A stretch of DNA of 64,000 bases from Halomonas sp. QHL1 (GTDB taxonomy: Bacteria > Pseudomonadota > Gammaproteobacteria > Pseudomonadales > Halomonadaceae). The stretch is from positions 2,379,705 through 2,443,704 of the forward strand of contig NZ_MINL01000001.1 in assembly GCF_001882345.1 (NCBI RefSeq), in the 5' to 3' direction. Below, piece after piece: positions 38,501 to 47,205 of this stretch. A model generated the notes under the pieces. That model was given only the letters and a program-made list of their open reading frames with translations, had not been told where the DNA came from and searched no databases. Numbering within the stretch: the first letter of the stretch is position 1; each line of letters starts with the position of its first letter. Made by a program: the position numbers and the translations under genes.

Positions 38501-38728
38501 CCGATGGGTAGCCTGCGCAGCAAGCCGGGTGAGGCGCTCTATATCTTCGGCATGCTTGGGATAGACCGCCGCCTGGGGCAGGCGCTGGTAGATCGAGTTA
38601 TCCGTCGCCAGCACTGTGCGGTTAGCGTAATCTGGGGCGATTTCACCTTCAAAATCGCGGCCGCGCAAGGCTTCGAGAAACGCCACATACCCTCTTCGCA
38701 GTGCCACCTCACTGACCATTGCGATCAT
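35525..38728 (-). CDS. ydiJ: FAD and Fe-S D-2-hydroxyglutarate dehydrogenase (YdiJ type)
   Basis: This 1067-residue protein is close to YdiJ (about 1018 in E. coli). Domains in order are an FAD-binding PCMH domain (RGGGTGTNGQSLTDG near residue 85), an FAD-oxidase C-terminal domain (to ~590), a 4Fe-4S segment with CLACKSCAGQCPVKVN (~700), and a C-terminal CCG-type domain (ATGCCGMSGTYGHE). The family oxidises D-2-hydroxyglutarate to 2-oxoglutarate and passes electrons onward. Only one classical Fe-S motif is evident. The start overlaps the aminotransferase stop by 4 bp (ATGA), showing tight coupling. A Pro/Gln repeat (QNQPQALQPQPQALRP) around residue 310 is a local oddity. Confidence 0.9.
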   Translation of the reverse strand: MIAMVSEVALRRGYVAFLEALRGRDFEGEIAPDYANRTVLATDNSIYQRLPQAAVYPKHAEDIERLTRLAAQATHRGIVLTPRGGGTGTNGQSLTDGIVVDVSRHMNQIIEIDVEARRVRVQAGVIKDQLNAALKPHGLFFAPELSTSNRATIGGMISTDASGQGSCEYGKTRDHVLELDTILIGGKHLHSRALTQDEEQAECQQEGILGRVHTTAADIIDQQRDLIAVKFPPLNRCLTGYDLAHLRDCEGQLNLNSLLCGSEGSLGFLNEAVLNVLPIPKHSTLVNVRYTSFMDALRDAKALMAASSSQNQPQALQPQPQALRPTSIETIDDTVLQLAMEDFVWDSVAEFFPATANTAIRGINLIEFNDDDESALAERVRAFTEHLSQDTTVERLGYTLAEGRSQIQKVYGMRKRSVGLLGNVQGEKRPIPFVEDTAVPPEHLADFIAEFRADLDARGLSYGMFGHVDAGVLHVRPAIDMKDPEQEKLIRAVSDEVAVLTQKYGGLLWGEHGKGVRSEYSPKFFGELYPSLQRVKAAFDPYNQLNPGKIASPAESGELIAKDSDPDLLKVDGVPMRGQFDRAIDERAWQAYDAAVYCNGNGACYNYDLDDPMCPSWKATRDRRHSPKGRASLIREWLRLQTQAGIDVVEESRKKKAEGGWGFIKSFPLRVANTLSRQQYHDYSHEVYDAMAGCLACKSCAGQCPVKVNVPQFRSQFLEVYHGRYLRPIRDYVIGGTEFMLPALAKAAPLYNAVIGQRWVEQLMRRTLGMSDSPALSRASVKKQLNAWGVAEATPLSLALLTEQQRANSVIIVQDAFTTHFEAKLVMDVVELLSRLNLRVFVMPYSANGKPLQVQGFLGAFERTAAKQAERLRTLARFDIPMVGIDPAMTLTYRQEYIKALGNEAVPEVLMLQEWLATRINTLAPNQLKLTDPGFKLLSHCTEKTNAPGSPKAWQQVFAAFGLELELMATGCCGMSGTYGHETRNAATSKTIYAQSWQPQVEAEENAGKLLATGYSCRSQVKRYSAEALAHPIQALLALLKSVSHPYPNNICKRGQRNDPTEPAFNQ

Positions 38729-39978
38729 GCCTTGAGCGTCTCCAGCGCCTGCTCGATGAGCCCTAGCCCCTCTGTCATGATTTCTGGTTCGGTAGTCAAC
38801 GGTGGTAATAAGCGTAAGACATTACGCTTGCGACCGCTGGGCATTAATAAAACTCCGGCATCACGACCGGCTACCAACAAGTTAGCTAAGTGCTCCGCAC
38901 CCGTTGCGTTTTCAGTGTCTTCAAAGACGATGCCGCGCATCGCGCCTATACCTGTCATAGCCCCCACCATGGGGAAGCGCTCGCTTGCCTTCCAGCGCTG
39001 GCAAGCACTAACAATCGCCGCTTCTTGGGCCTTACCCCAAGTGCTTAGCGCCTCGTCTTGCATGATATCCATCACCGCCAATGCGGCTGCGCAGGCCACC
39101 GCATTACCCGAATAAGTGCCTCCCAACGCGCCTTTGGGTAATGCATCCATTAACTCTTTACGACCTACTAAGGCGGCGAGTGGAAGACCTGAGGCAATAC
39201 TTTTTCCTAGTAGAAGTAGGTCGGGTTCGATGCCTAAGTGACTGAAACCAAAGCGCATACCGGTTCGTCCGAAACCTGATTGGATTTCGTCACAAATCAA
39301 TATAATGCCGTACTGATCACAGATTGCCCGCAGCGCTTTGGCAAACTGGGGACAAAGTAAGCGAAATCCGCCTTCTCCCTGAATAGGCTCAACGATGAAA
39401 CAGGCCACTTCGCTGGGGGCAATCTCTACGTCAAAAACACGCTCTAACGCAGCCAGCGACTGCTCGGCGGATACCCCACTATCTTGGCTAGGAAACGGTA
39501 CGTGATAAACGGGGCCTGGAAGCGCTCCTAATCCTGCTTTATAGGGTTTAACTTTGCCGTTCAAATTGAGTGCTGCCAACGTGCGACCGTGGAAAGCATC
39601 GTCAAAGGCAATAACGCCTTGGCGACCAGTGACACCACGGGCGACTTTCAGTGCATTTTCTGTCGCTTCCGCGCCACTATTCGTCAACATGCATCCAAGC
39701 GGGTAAGAAACTGGCACAAACTGATCAAGGCGCTCTACGACAGAAAGGTAGCCACGGTGAGGCAATGCATTAAACGCTGAATGCATGAGGGTATCGACCT
39801 GCGCCTTGACGGCCTCGACCACCGCTGGGTGGCCATGCCCCAGGTTAAGCACACCAATACCACCGATAAAGTCGATATAACGCTGCCCCGCCTCATCCCA
39901 TACCTCTGCATTACGCCCTTTAGTAATACAAACCGGATGAAGGATGCCTAATGCACTGCTGACGTAGGGAAGGTCCAT
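38725..39978 (-). CDS. Class III aminotransferase, candidate 2-aminoadipate transaminase
   Basis: This 417-residue PLP enzyme belongs to the GabT/ArgD fold group. Key blocks are TNSGAEATENALKVAR (phosphate site), FDDAFHGRTLAALNL, IVEPIQGEGGFRL, ICDEIQSGFGRTG (PLP aspartate) and the Schiff-base lysine in LLLGKSIASGLPLAAL. The usual annotation would be 4-aminobutyrate aminotransferase. Its operon partners make 2-aminoadipate, converted to 2-oxoadipate with formation of glutamate, a better guess; this is inference. The frame opens at a TTG at 40020, but ATG 39978 with AGGAG upstream fits the family start. Confidence 0.85.
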   Translation of the reverse strand: MDLPYVSSALGILHPVCITKGRNAEVWDEAGQRYIDFIGGIGVLNLGHGHPAVVEAVKAQVDTLMHSAFNALPHRGYLSVVERLDQFVPVSYPLGCMLTNSGAEATENALKVARGVTGRQGVIAFDDAFHGRTLAALNLNGKVKPYKAGLGALPGPVYHVPFPSQDSGVSAEQSLAALERVFDVEIAPSEVACFIVEPIQGEGGFRLLCPQFAKALRAICDQYGIILICDEIQSGFGRTGMRFGFSHLGIEPDLLLLGKSIASGLPLAALVGRKELMDALPKGALGGTYSGNAVACAAALAVMDIMQDEALSTWGKAQEAAIVSACQRWKASERFPMVGAMTGIGAMRGIVFEDTENATGAEHLANLLVAGRDAGVLLMPSGRKRNVLRLLPPLTTEPEIMTEGLGLIEQALETLKA

Positions 39979-40429
39979 CGTCGTAAACGCTCCTGAAATT
40001 GCCGTATATTCACTTATCAAACAGGTTCATACAGCAGATCACAAACGAAAAAAAACACCAAATACATGCCAAGCAGGAATGTATGGGAAATAGACACTTG
40101 ATTTAGAAACAGGAACAACAGCAACTCAGCATAGCCACTTACTGCAGCCATCTATTACGCCATACAGACTAAAAAAAGAAAAAACGGTGTCGGACGCGCT
40201 GATATAAAACACAGATTATTAATTACATAAGGGATTCCTTAAAAGCACCTTTCATGACAAAATGGAATGCGTACGCAACTTAATTTCTTTTGTCTGTCGA
40301 GCTAGATACGTGAACAATAGCCAGCTACCTTTTTCGCGGCCTTTTTCACTGATTGATCCCCAGACGGTCGGATTGCGAAAATTGCTAAGCATAATTTAAT
40401 TAAAAATAACTTAATTAGCAGGAGTCAAT
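39979..40429. other. Divergent regulatory region between lysine-type operon and TAXI-TRAP operon
   Basis: This is a 451-bp region that should hold two divergent promoters. Near 40390-40417 the sequence TTAATTA occurs twice with short spacing, a possible LysR-type or other operator close to the TAXI start. The ribosome site AGGAG precedes that gene. No other feature is clear. Confidence 0.5.
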
Positions 40430-41425
40430 ATGAAAAACATTCCCTCTAAAGTGCTATGTGGCGTTGGCGCTACTCTTCTGTTGGCGGGCTGTGGTGGCGA
40501 GAGCAAACCAAATATCGCCATTGGCCCCCCGGCCAGTACCACTCAAAGCGTTTCCCAACTACTTTTTGATGCCTACGGTATTGATAGCGATAAGTACAAT
40601 ACCTACCAGGAAGGTTTTGGTGCTGCACTCGATGGCGTACAAGATGGCAACATCGATATTTCCATCGGTATTCTTGGCTTACCTTCTGGTAGCATTGAGA
40701 ACCTACAAGCTACTAGTGGCGATGCACGCCTGATTAGTTTAAGCGATGACGCTATTGATTATATTGAAGAGAATAGTGCCTATCAGCGCTTTACTATTCC
40801 TGCTAATAGCTATGCTTTTCAAAATGAGGACGTAAGTACTATTACTGCTTACGCCATTTTAGTTGGCAATACAAATACCATTGATGAAGACCTAGGTTAT
40901 GAACTAGCGCGTTTAATGCATGAACATGCTGAAGAAAACACGCACTCTCAATCTTCGTTTATTACCCTTGAAAATGCACTGAATGGTTCAGAAGGTTTGC
41001 CCATTCACCCTGGTGCTAAAAAGTATTATGAAGAGCAAGGCCTCACCGTAGACAACCCTGTTGCTGAGCTTGGCGATACCGAAGCCAAAGAAGAATTTAT
41101 TTTAGGCACCGGCAGCCAAGGTGGCACTTACTACCCGCTGGGCGGCGAGATGGCCACTATCTGGAACCGCTACCTAGAAAATCAAAATTTTACGAATATT
41201 GAAACTGGCGCCTCAATCGAAAACTTAGTGAGCATCCGTGATAACAATATGGATCTCGGGATGACCGTGCACGCACCGGCGCAAGATGCCATTGCGGGAA
41301 GCGGAGAGTTCGACAGCGGTGCTATTGATAACGTCGCATTTATCGGACACATCTACCCTGAAGTCATTCAGATTATCACTCGTGAACGCTCCAACATTGA
41401 CAGCCTAAGTGATCTAACCGATTGA
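40430..41425 (+). CDS. TAXI-type TRAP solute-binding lipoprotein, circularly permuted
   Basis: This 331-residue lipoprotein has the lipobox LLAGC (C21). Two TAXI segments appear in swapped order. Residues 28-205 (NIAIGPPAST..., YQEGFG..., DGNIDISIGILGLPSGSI, FTIPANSYAFQ, LPIHPGAKKYYEEQGL) correspond to the second half of a normal TAXI protein. Residues 221-331 (EEFILGTGSQGGTYYPLGG..., NLVSIRDNNMDLGM, ...NIDSLSDLTD) correspond to the first half. A canonical protein starts with FILGTG and ends with HPGAKKYY. The natural junction between halves now forms the two ends, as in a circular permutation. It precedes the TRAP permease, so it probably still binds substrate. Confidence 0.88.
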   Translation: MKNIPSKVLCGVGATLLLAGCGGESKPNIAIGPPASTTQSVSQLLFDAYGIDSDKYNTYQEGFGAALDGVQDGNIDISIGILGLPSGSIENLQATSGDARLISLSDDAIDYIEENSAYQRFTIPANSYAFQNEDVSTITAYAILVGNTNTIDEDLGYELARLMHEHAEENTHSQSSFITLENALNGSEGLPIHPGAKKYYEEQGLTVDNPVAELGDTEAKEEFILGTGSQGGTYYPLGGEMATIWNRYLENQNFTNIETGASIENLVSIRDNNMDLGMTVHAPAQDAIAGSGEFDSGAIDNVAFIGHIYPEVIQIITRERSNIDSLSDLTD

Positions 41426-41436
41426 TATTCCGTTTT

Positions 41437-41462
41437 CGCCGCTGGCTAAGCCAGCGGCGTTA
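41437..41462 (+). terminator. Hairpin between TAXI gene and TRAP permease gene
   Basis: A perfect 10-bp GC-rich stem with a TAA loop begins 12 bp after the TAXI stop. There is only a weak T stretch after it. It probably limits transcription into the permease or protects the upstream message, giving more binding protein than permease. Confidence 0.75.
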
Positions 41463-41480
41463 TAAGTATGAGGTTTTATC

Positions 41481-43435
41481 GTGGATAAAAAAAAACTCCT
41501 GACGAAGCGACGCTTTTAAAAAAGTATGATCGTGAGTCACAAATACGTTCGGCACTACAACTAGGTAAGTGGGGATGGCTGATCACCCTACTGGGCGTAT
41601 CCCTGACATGCTTTCATCTCTATACCGCTTATTTTGGTACGCTACCGTCGCAGCAGCAAGGCGCTGTTCACTTAGGCATTGCTTTGGGGATGATCTTTAT
41701 TCTATTCCCTGCAACGCGCGGCGCGGGCAGGCGTAATGGAGTGCCGTGGTATGACGTACTACTCGCATTCGCCGCAACCTTTGCCGCCTACTATAAGATA
41801 CTATTTTACGAAGAAGTACTTCGTGCAAGAATCACGGGCTATTCAGCCTTTGATCTAACGCTTGCGGCACTCGGCGTGCTGTTTGTACTAGAAGCGACTC
41901 GCCGTACTGTAGGTATGCCAATCGTTGTCATGGCCACGTTGGCAATACTCTATGCGCTGTTTGGCAATTTAATCCCAAGCCCTTTGCTTTCTCATCCAGG
42001 CTTCTCTCTTGAGCAGGTGTCTCCCTACTTATGGTTCAGAGAAAGCGGCGTTTTTGGTACGCCTCTGCAAATATCAGCGCGCTTTATCTTCTTGTTTTTG
42101 TTTTTCGGCGTTGTCCTGATGCATACCGGAGTAGGTCGATTCTTTAATGACTTAGCTTTTGCGTTAACCGGGCGCTTTACCGGCGGCGCCGGCAAAGCAG
42201 CCGTTATAGCAAGCTCTTTGCAGGGAATGATTTCGGGGAGCTCTATTGGCAACACCGTAGCGTCTGGCTCTTTCACCATACCCATGATGAAAAATGCCCG
42301 TTTTAAACCCGAGGTAGCGGGAGCAGTCGAAGCTTCAGCCTCTACGGGGGGGCAAATCATGCCACCCTTAATGGGCGCGGCGGCGTTCATAATGGTGGAG
42401 TATGTAGGCGTTTCTTACCGTGAAATCATGTTTTCGGCTCTGATTCCCGCCATCCTCTATTTCGCTAGTATTTTTATCGGAGTTCATTTCGAAGCCAAGC
42501 GCCATCGCATTCTAGGCCTGCCTAAAGATCAACTGCCCAGCAAACGTAAGCTCATACTGTCAAAAGGCTACATGCTGTTGCCTTTGCTCGTCATTATTAC
42601 GACGATTAGCGTTGGTTTTACAGCACAACGAGCAGCGCTACTGGGGATAGCATGTGCTTTTGCTGTCAGTTTGGCGCGCAAAGAAACACGCCCCTCATTA
42701 AAAGATATATTAGTTATCTTCGAAAAAGGTGCGCGTGTGGCACTGCCAGTGATCGCAGCTGTGGCTTGCGCAGGCATTATCGCTGGCGTGGTAGGCATGA
42801 CAGGTATGGGATCAAAATTTGCCGCCGGGATTATTAGCTTGGCTGATGGCGTTTTGATACTTGCGCTCTTATTCACGATGATTGCCTGTATTGTTCTAGG
42901 CATGGGATTACCCACAACGGCAAACTATGTGGTCACCGCTACGATTGCTGCACCGGCGCTTATTAATGAGTTTGGCCTTCCGCCAATGGCGGTGCATTTG
43001 TTTGTCTTTTATTTCGGCATTATTGCCGATATTACGCCCCCTGTTTGTTTAGCAGCGTTTGCCGGCGCAGGCATTGCGCAAGCCAACCCGATGAAGACCG
43101 GTTTCACTGCAGTTAAATTGGCGATTGGTGCGTTCATTATTCCTTACGCCTTCATTTATAATCCCATGCTGGTAATGGTTGAACCTACGCCGCTAGGGCT
43201 TTTAAGCGCATTGTTCTTTTCACTTGCAGGGATTATGGGAGTAAGCAGCGCGCTACTGGGTTACTTTGTACGCGATTCACTCTTTTGGGAGCGTCTGGTA
43301 CTGTTCGGAGCTGGGCTTGCTATGGTGGTTCCTGAGTTGCTAACCAGCGGCTTGGGCTTATTAGCCATGGGATTGGTTGGCTGGCTCCAATCACGCCGAC
43401 CTGACAAATTTCAGGAAGCAGCGTCGCTCGCCTAA
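41481..43435 (+). CDS. TRAP transporter fused permease (DctQM type), start frameshifted at an A9 tract
   Basis: This inner-membrane permease has about 16 helices: a small DctQ-like part, then the DctM part with SSLQGMISGSSIGNTVASG, STGGQIMPPLMGAAAF and GMGLPTTANYVVTA. From 41684 the frame is intact for 583 codons, but no good start exists and the first helix is lost. Upstream, GTG 41481 (ribosome site GAGG) begins MDKKK at a run of nine A (41487-41495). One extra A would join it to TPDEATLLKKYDRESQIRSALQLGKWGWLITLLGVSL, a natural N-terminus. As written the frame breaks at 41516-41518 (TAA). Slippage, phase variation, mutation or sequencing error are all possible. Confidence 0.85.
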
Positions 43436-44400
43436 TGAACCATTTTAAAAGCCTAGCTTCCCCCCGGCGCTTAGTCTCCGGGGCGGCTTTTAGGTTATCA
43501 GGAGCGCCTGGTTTGGCATCACGCAACCTTCCATCTACCGCGGCTATGCAGTGCTTTGAAGCGGCAGCACGTCATATGAGTTTTACTCGGGCCGCGGACG
43601 AGCTAAACCTCACGCAAAGTGCTGTCAGCAAACAAGTCGCTCACCTCGAAACTACCTTGCAACATAAGCTATTTCGTCGCGTGCGACGTAGCCTGCTGCT
43701 TACCCCAGAAGGCGCCATCTTTTTAAGTGACGTGCGTAAAGTACTCACTCAAATTGAAATGTCGACTCAAGCGATAATGACCTACAGCGGAAATAGCGAG
43801 GTCCTTAAAATCGCAACGTTACCGAGCTTCGGTAGCCGTTGGCTGGCTAATAAATTGCCTGCGTTTCTAGCGGACAATCCAGGCATTAGCTTGGAGTTTC
43901 ATGACCGGGTAAAGGATTTTGATCTTGAACAACAAGATATAGATATCGCACTGTTTTATGGGCATGGAAGTTGGCCAAGCCTTGCGTGTCATAAGCTCAT
44001 TGACGAGGATATGGTCGCGGTTGCATCTCCAGAATTACTGGCTCAACACCCCATTAATTCGGTGGCTGATTTAACTCAATTACCTCTACTCCATCTTTCG
44101 ACCCGACCTGACGCTTGGCACCACTGGTTTGCAAACCAAGAGATCATCACTGACCGTAGCTATCATGGCACTCGCTTCGAGACTTTTCCTATGCTAGTGC
44201 GAACGGCAATGGCAGGCGGTGGCGTCGCGTTGGTCCCTCACTTTACCGTCGATGAAGAGCTGGAAGGTGGCCGACTAACGCTGGCTTGGCCATATAGGTT
44301 GCTCAGCGAGAGTGCTTATTATCTCGTTTATCCAGAGCACTTAGGGGAGCTCGCCAAGGTGCGACGCTTTGTAGAGCATATTACTCAATTTAGTGATTAA
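43435..44400 (+). CDS. LysR-family transcriptional regulator
   Basis: This 321-residue regulator has an N-terminal winged-helix domain near residues 33-92 (LPSTAAMQCFEAAARHMSFTRAADELNLTQSAVSKQV), close to the GcvA branch, and a C-terminal periplasmic-binding-type effector domain. An unusual ~30-residue extension precedes the DNA-binding domain; a later start (for example codon 38, AAMQCF) is possible but would truncate it. ATG overlaps the TRAP permease stop (TAATG), so it is translated with the transporter and likely controls it in response to the imported acid. Confidence 0.88.
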   Translation: MNHFKSLASPRRLVSGAAFRLSGAPGLASRNLPSTAAMQCFEAAARHMSFTRAADELNLTQSAVSKQVAHLETTLQHKLFRRVRRSLLLTPEGAIFLSDVRKVLTQIEMSTQAIMTYSGNSEVLKIATLPSFGSRWLANKLPAFLADNPGISLEFHDRVKDFDLEQQDIDIALFYGHGSWPSLACHKLIDEDMVAVASPELLAQHPINSVADLTQLPLLHLSTRPDAWHHWFANQEIITDRSYHGTRFETFPMLVRTAMAGGGVALVPHFTVDEELEGGRLTLAWPYRLLSESAYYLVYPEHLGELAKVRRFVEHITQFSD

Positions 44401-44421
44401 TAAACATGCCCTTCCCAATTT

Positions 44422-44462
44422 AAGCCCTGCAATAACGACTTCTGTCGGTTGTCACAGGGCTT
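44422..44462. terminator. Hairpin between convergent LysR and NhaC genes
   Basis: The 8-bp stem AAGCCCTG / CAGGGCTT encloses a 25-base loop in the convergent gap. It could stop transcription from both sides, although T runs are short. Confidence 0.55.
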
Positions 44463-44467
44463 ATCGC

Positions 44468-45874
44468 TTACAGCATGAAGCCAAGTAACAAATAAGCGGC
44501 CAAGGAAACCATAGCAACGGCGAGCGCAAAGGGAATTTGCGTTTTGATATGGTCGATATGGTCAGAGGCGGCGCCTGTCGAGGCAAGTACAGATGTATCC
44601 GACAGTGGAGAGCAGTGGTCACCAAATACACCCCCACCAGCCACTGCCGCGACAGAAGCGTAAACCAGTGGAGTAATCATATCGCCGCTAAAGTTGAAGG
44701 CGAGCGGCACCGCCAGTGGCATCATAATCGCGAAGGTGCCCCATGATGTGCCGGTGGAAAAGGCGATAACAGCTGCAATAAGAAACGTCATGGCCGGAAG
44801 CAAAGCAGGTGTTAGCCAACCTGCGGTGGCTTCGACGATATAGTTGGCCGTGCCCATGTCTTTGGAAAGCTGGTTCAGCGAGTAGGCTAAAGCCAGGATG
44901 ATGATGGCGGGCATTACCCCCTTCATCCCGGCAAGCGAAGTTTTCATGATGTCGTTGAAGGGAATGCCCTGCAAGCGCATCACGATACCTAGAAACACGG
45001 AAGCAGCCAGAAAAGCCTCCATGGTCTTGGCCGAGTCCATGACAATGAAGGTGCCCACGGCGACACCGATCACCACCAGTACAGGTGCAAAAAAATTCCA
45101 AAAAAGGTTGGTACGAGCGCCTTCATAGGGAGGAATTTCAGTCAGCTCTTCCCCCACCAACGGCTCCGCCCCGTCACGCAATACCTTGCCCTCTTCCTGC
45201 GCCCGGCGCTCTGCTTCACGCATAGGACCAAAAAGCGGAATGACCCCAACAATCACTAACCCCACTACCAGCACAGAGAGCCAAGCATAGAGATTAAATG
45301 GTATCGCATTAAGAAAGACGCCCATTGCCTGTGCAGCATTCTCGATAGGGCCCATACCAATCAACAGGCCAGAAATGAAGACCGCCCAGCCGGTAATTGG
45401 AACCATGACGCTCACTGGGGCCGAGGTAGAGTCGGCGATGTAAGCGAGTTTCTCGCGTGAAACTCGGTATCGATCTGTCAGCCCACGCATCGTACTACCA
45501 ACAAATAGAGGACTAAAGTAATCACTAAAGAAAACAAACATGCCCATGACCCAGGCGATCAGCTGTACCCGCACTCGCGATAAGGCGCGTCGTTCCACCC
45601 AGGCGGTAAAGTTCTGAATCGCCCCAGTGCGCTGGAAAAAAGCGATCACCGTACCGATGAACAGTTCCAGCAGCAGTATCCAAGAGAAACTGGTGGTGCC
45701 CAGGGTTTCCTTTAATAGTGTTGGAAAGCCCATCAATCCATTGCCTAGGGTAATGACCCCCACAAAGCAGGCAACGGCCAGCGAGAAGACGGTATTGCGA
45801 GTAACAAATGCCAGCACTATAGCTAATGCCGCCGGCATGATGGACAACAACCCAATATGATCTTGAGGATCCAT
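44468..45874 (-). CDS. NhaC-family Na+/H+ antiporter or related transporter
   Basis: This 468-residue inner-membrane protein has about eleven or twelve helices. Typical NhaC features are the repeats GVITLGNGLMGFPTLLKETL, STSAPVSVMVPITGWAVF, and TGTSWGTFAIMMPLAVPLA with GGGVFGDHCSPLSDTS. Family members exchange cations with protons or with organic substrates, and some neighbours of amino-acid oxidases import amines or amino acids. It is the third gene of an IclR / FAD-oxidoreductase / NhaC operon (35-bp gap), so a substrate-uptake role for that oxidase is plausible. Confidence 0.9.
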   Translation of the reverse strand: MDPQDHIGLLSIMPAALAIVLAFVTRNTVFSLAVACFVGVITLGNGLMGFPTLLKETLGTTSFSWILLLELFIGTVIAFFQRTGAIQNFTAWVERRALSRVRVQLIAWVMGMFVFFSDYFSPLFVGSTMRGLTDRYRVSREKLAYIADSTSAPVSVMVPITGWAVFISGLLIGMGPIENAAQAMGVFLNAIPFNLYAWLSVLVVGLVIVGVIPLFGPMREAERRAQEEGKVLRDGAEPLVGEELTEIPPYEGARTNLFWNFFAPVLVVIGVAVGTFIVMDSAKTMEAFLAASVFLGIVMRLQGIPFNDIMKTSLAGMKGVMPAIIILALAYSLNQLSKDMGTANYIVEATAGWLTPALLPAMTFLIAAVIAFSTGTSWGTFAIMMPLAVPLAFNFSGDMITPLVYASVAAVAGGGVFGDHCSPLSDTSVLASTGAASDHIDHIKTQIPFALAVAMVSLAAYLLLGFML

Positions 45875-45909
45875 TGTAATCTCTCTTTTTTATAATGAAG
45901 GTTGGAGAA

Positions 45910-47199
45910 TCAGGTTTCGTGTTTTGCCTTACGGCGCTCCACTTCGCTGGTCAGGTAGAAACCAAATCGGCGAATGGGATCAGGTGGCATCCAGCTCGCT
46001 TTGCCAAACAACGATGCAATATCTTCAACCGGCTGCCCCAGCGCGTGTCGCGCCAATGCATCACCTAGGAAGGTACCTTTAACGATACCGCCGCCATTAC
46101 AGCCCGCAGACACATACAATCCGGGCTGGATCTCACCCCAGAGGGGAGCACCGTTATAGGTCAGCCCGGTGGTCCCCCCCCATACCTTATCGAAGCGCAC
46201 GGGGGTGAGTTCGGGATAGCGCGCCTCAAGGCTCGCTTTCAATTGGTTTTCGATACGGGCGTTATCGGCTTCGCGTTCATAGCTGTAACGTGAGCGAATC
46301 ATCAAACGCCCATCGGCCGTAGTACGCAGCGTACAGCCCAACCGATGGGCGGGTAGCAGCCCCCAAGTTGCCGCGGCGATGCGTTGACGCTCCGGCTCCG
46401 CCAATGGTTCGGTAATTGCGGCATAGGTGTAGATCGCAGTTAACCGTGATGGGTCTGCACCAAAGGCTCGGGAAAAGGCGTTATTGGCAAGAATTACTCG
46501 CCCTGTCACCACCTCCCCTTCAGGTGTGATAACACGCCACCTCCTACCATCAGGAACGATCTGGATTGCTGGCGAGTTCTCATGCAGTTCTATCCCCGCG
46601 TCCATTGAATCAGCCAAACCTACGATTAACGCTGCTGGCTGGACTAGATAACAGTCCGGCGAATAAATGCCTTGCGCGTAGTAGTTCGTACCGATTCGCT
46701 CAGCGAGTTGGTCGCCATTCAAGGTTTGATAGGACAGACCTGCAGCCTCAAGAAAGCTTTCGTACTGTTTCAAAGCACGCTGACCCACTGCGCTCTTGGC
46801 AGCCCTGTAAGTGCCGCTATGCTTCAGTTGGCAGTCGATACCTAAACGTTCAACACGCTCGCGCAGGAGCGCCATGGTCCGGCGGCTCACTGCATTCAGC
46901 TTGCCCATGCGCTCCAGCTCTTGGGGTCGGGCATCGTTAGCTAAGGCAATCTCCAGCATGAAACCGGAGTTACGTCCTGGGCTACCTTCGCCGACCCGGT
47001 CGGCTTCGAGAATTTTGATGCGGTCCTCGGGGCGTGCCTGCCGCCAGGCGGTGGCTGCCGCAAAGCCGGTATAACCCGCCCCGATGATGACGACATCTAC
47101 CTCTGATCGACCACTTAAAGCTGGCCGTACCTTGCGCTCGGGTAGCCAAGCATTCCAGCCGCAAGAGCGCTGATGGGAAGGATGCGTAGTTTGTGTCAT
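45910..47199 (-). CDS. FAD-dependent amino-acid/amine oxidoreductase (DAO family)
   Basis: This 429-residue cytoplasmic flavoenzyme has an N-terminal dinucleotide fold (VDVVIIGAGYTGFAAA), a glutamate for FAD ribose (ILEADRVGEGSPGRNSGFM) and a C-terminal FAD motif (PGLYVSAGCNGGGIVKG). It resembles gamma-glutamylputrescine oxidase (PuuB) and related amine oxidases. The substrate is unknown; the neighbouring NhaC-type transporter and IclR regulator (6-bp gap) suggest a dedicated small catabolic operon for an amine or imino acid. Confidence 0.88.
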   Translation of the reverse strand: MTQTTHPSHQRSCGWNAWLPERKVRPALSGRSEVDVVIIGAGYTGFAAATAWRQARPEDRIKILEADRVGEGSPGRNSGFMLEIALANDARPQELERMGKLNAVSRRTMALLRERVERLGIDCQLKHSGTYRAAKSAVGQRALKQYESFLEAAGLSYQTLNGDQLAERIGTNYYAQGIYSPDCYLVQPAALIVGLADSMDAGIELHENSPAIQIVPDGRRWRVITPEGEVVTGRVILANNAFSRAFGADPSRLTAIYTYAAITEPLAEPERQRIAAATWGLLPAHRLGCTLRTTADGRLMIRSRYSYEREADNARIENQLKASLEARYPELTPVRFDKVWGGTTGLTYNGAPLWGEIQPGLYVSAGCNGGGIVKGTFLGDALARHALGQPVEDIASLFGKASWMPPDPIRRFGFYLTSEVERRKAKHET

Positions 47200-47205
47200 G
47201 GTGAT

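Noticed and set aside
41481..41518. Short 12-codon ORF from GTG 41481 as a leader peptide gene
   Set aside because: The shifted continuation gives a natural permease N-terminus, so a frameshift is the simpler reading, although a leader cannot be excluded.
44688..45101. 137-codon minus-strand ORF inside the NhaC gene
   Set aside because: Different frame of a clear membrane-protein gene; cysteine/histidine-rich translation typical of shadow frames.
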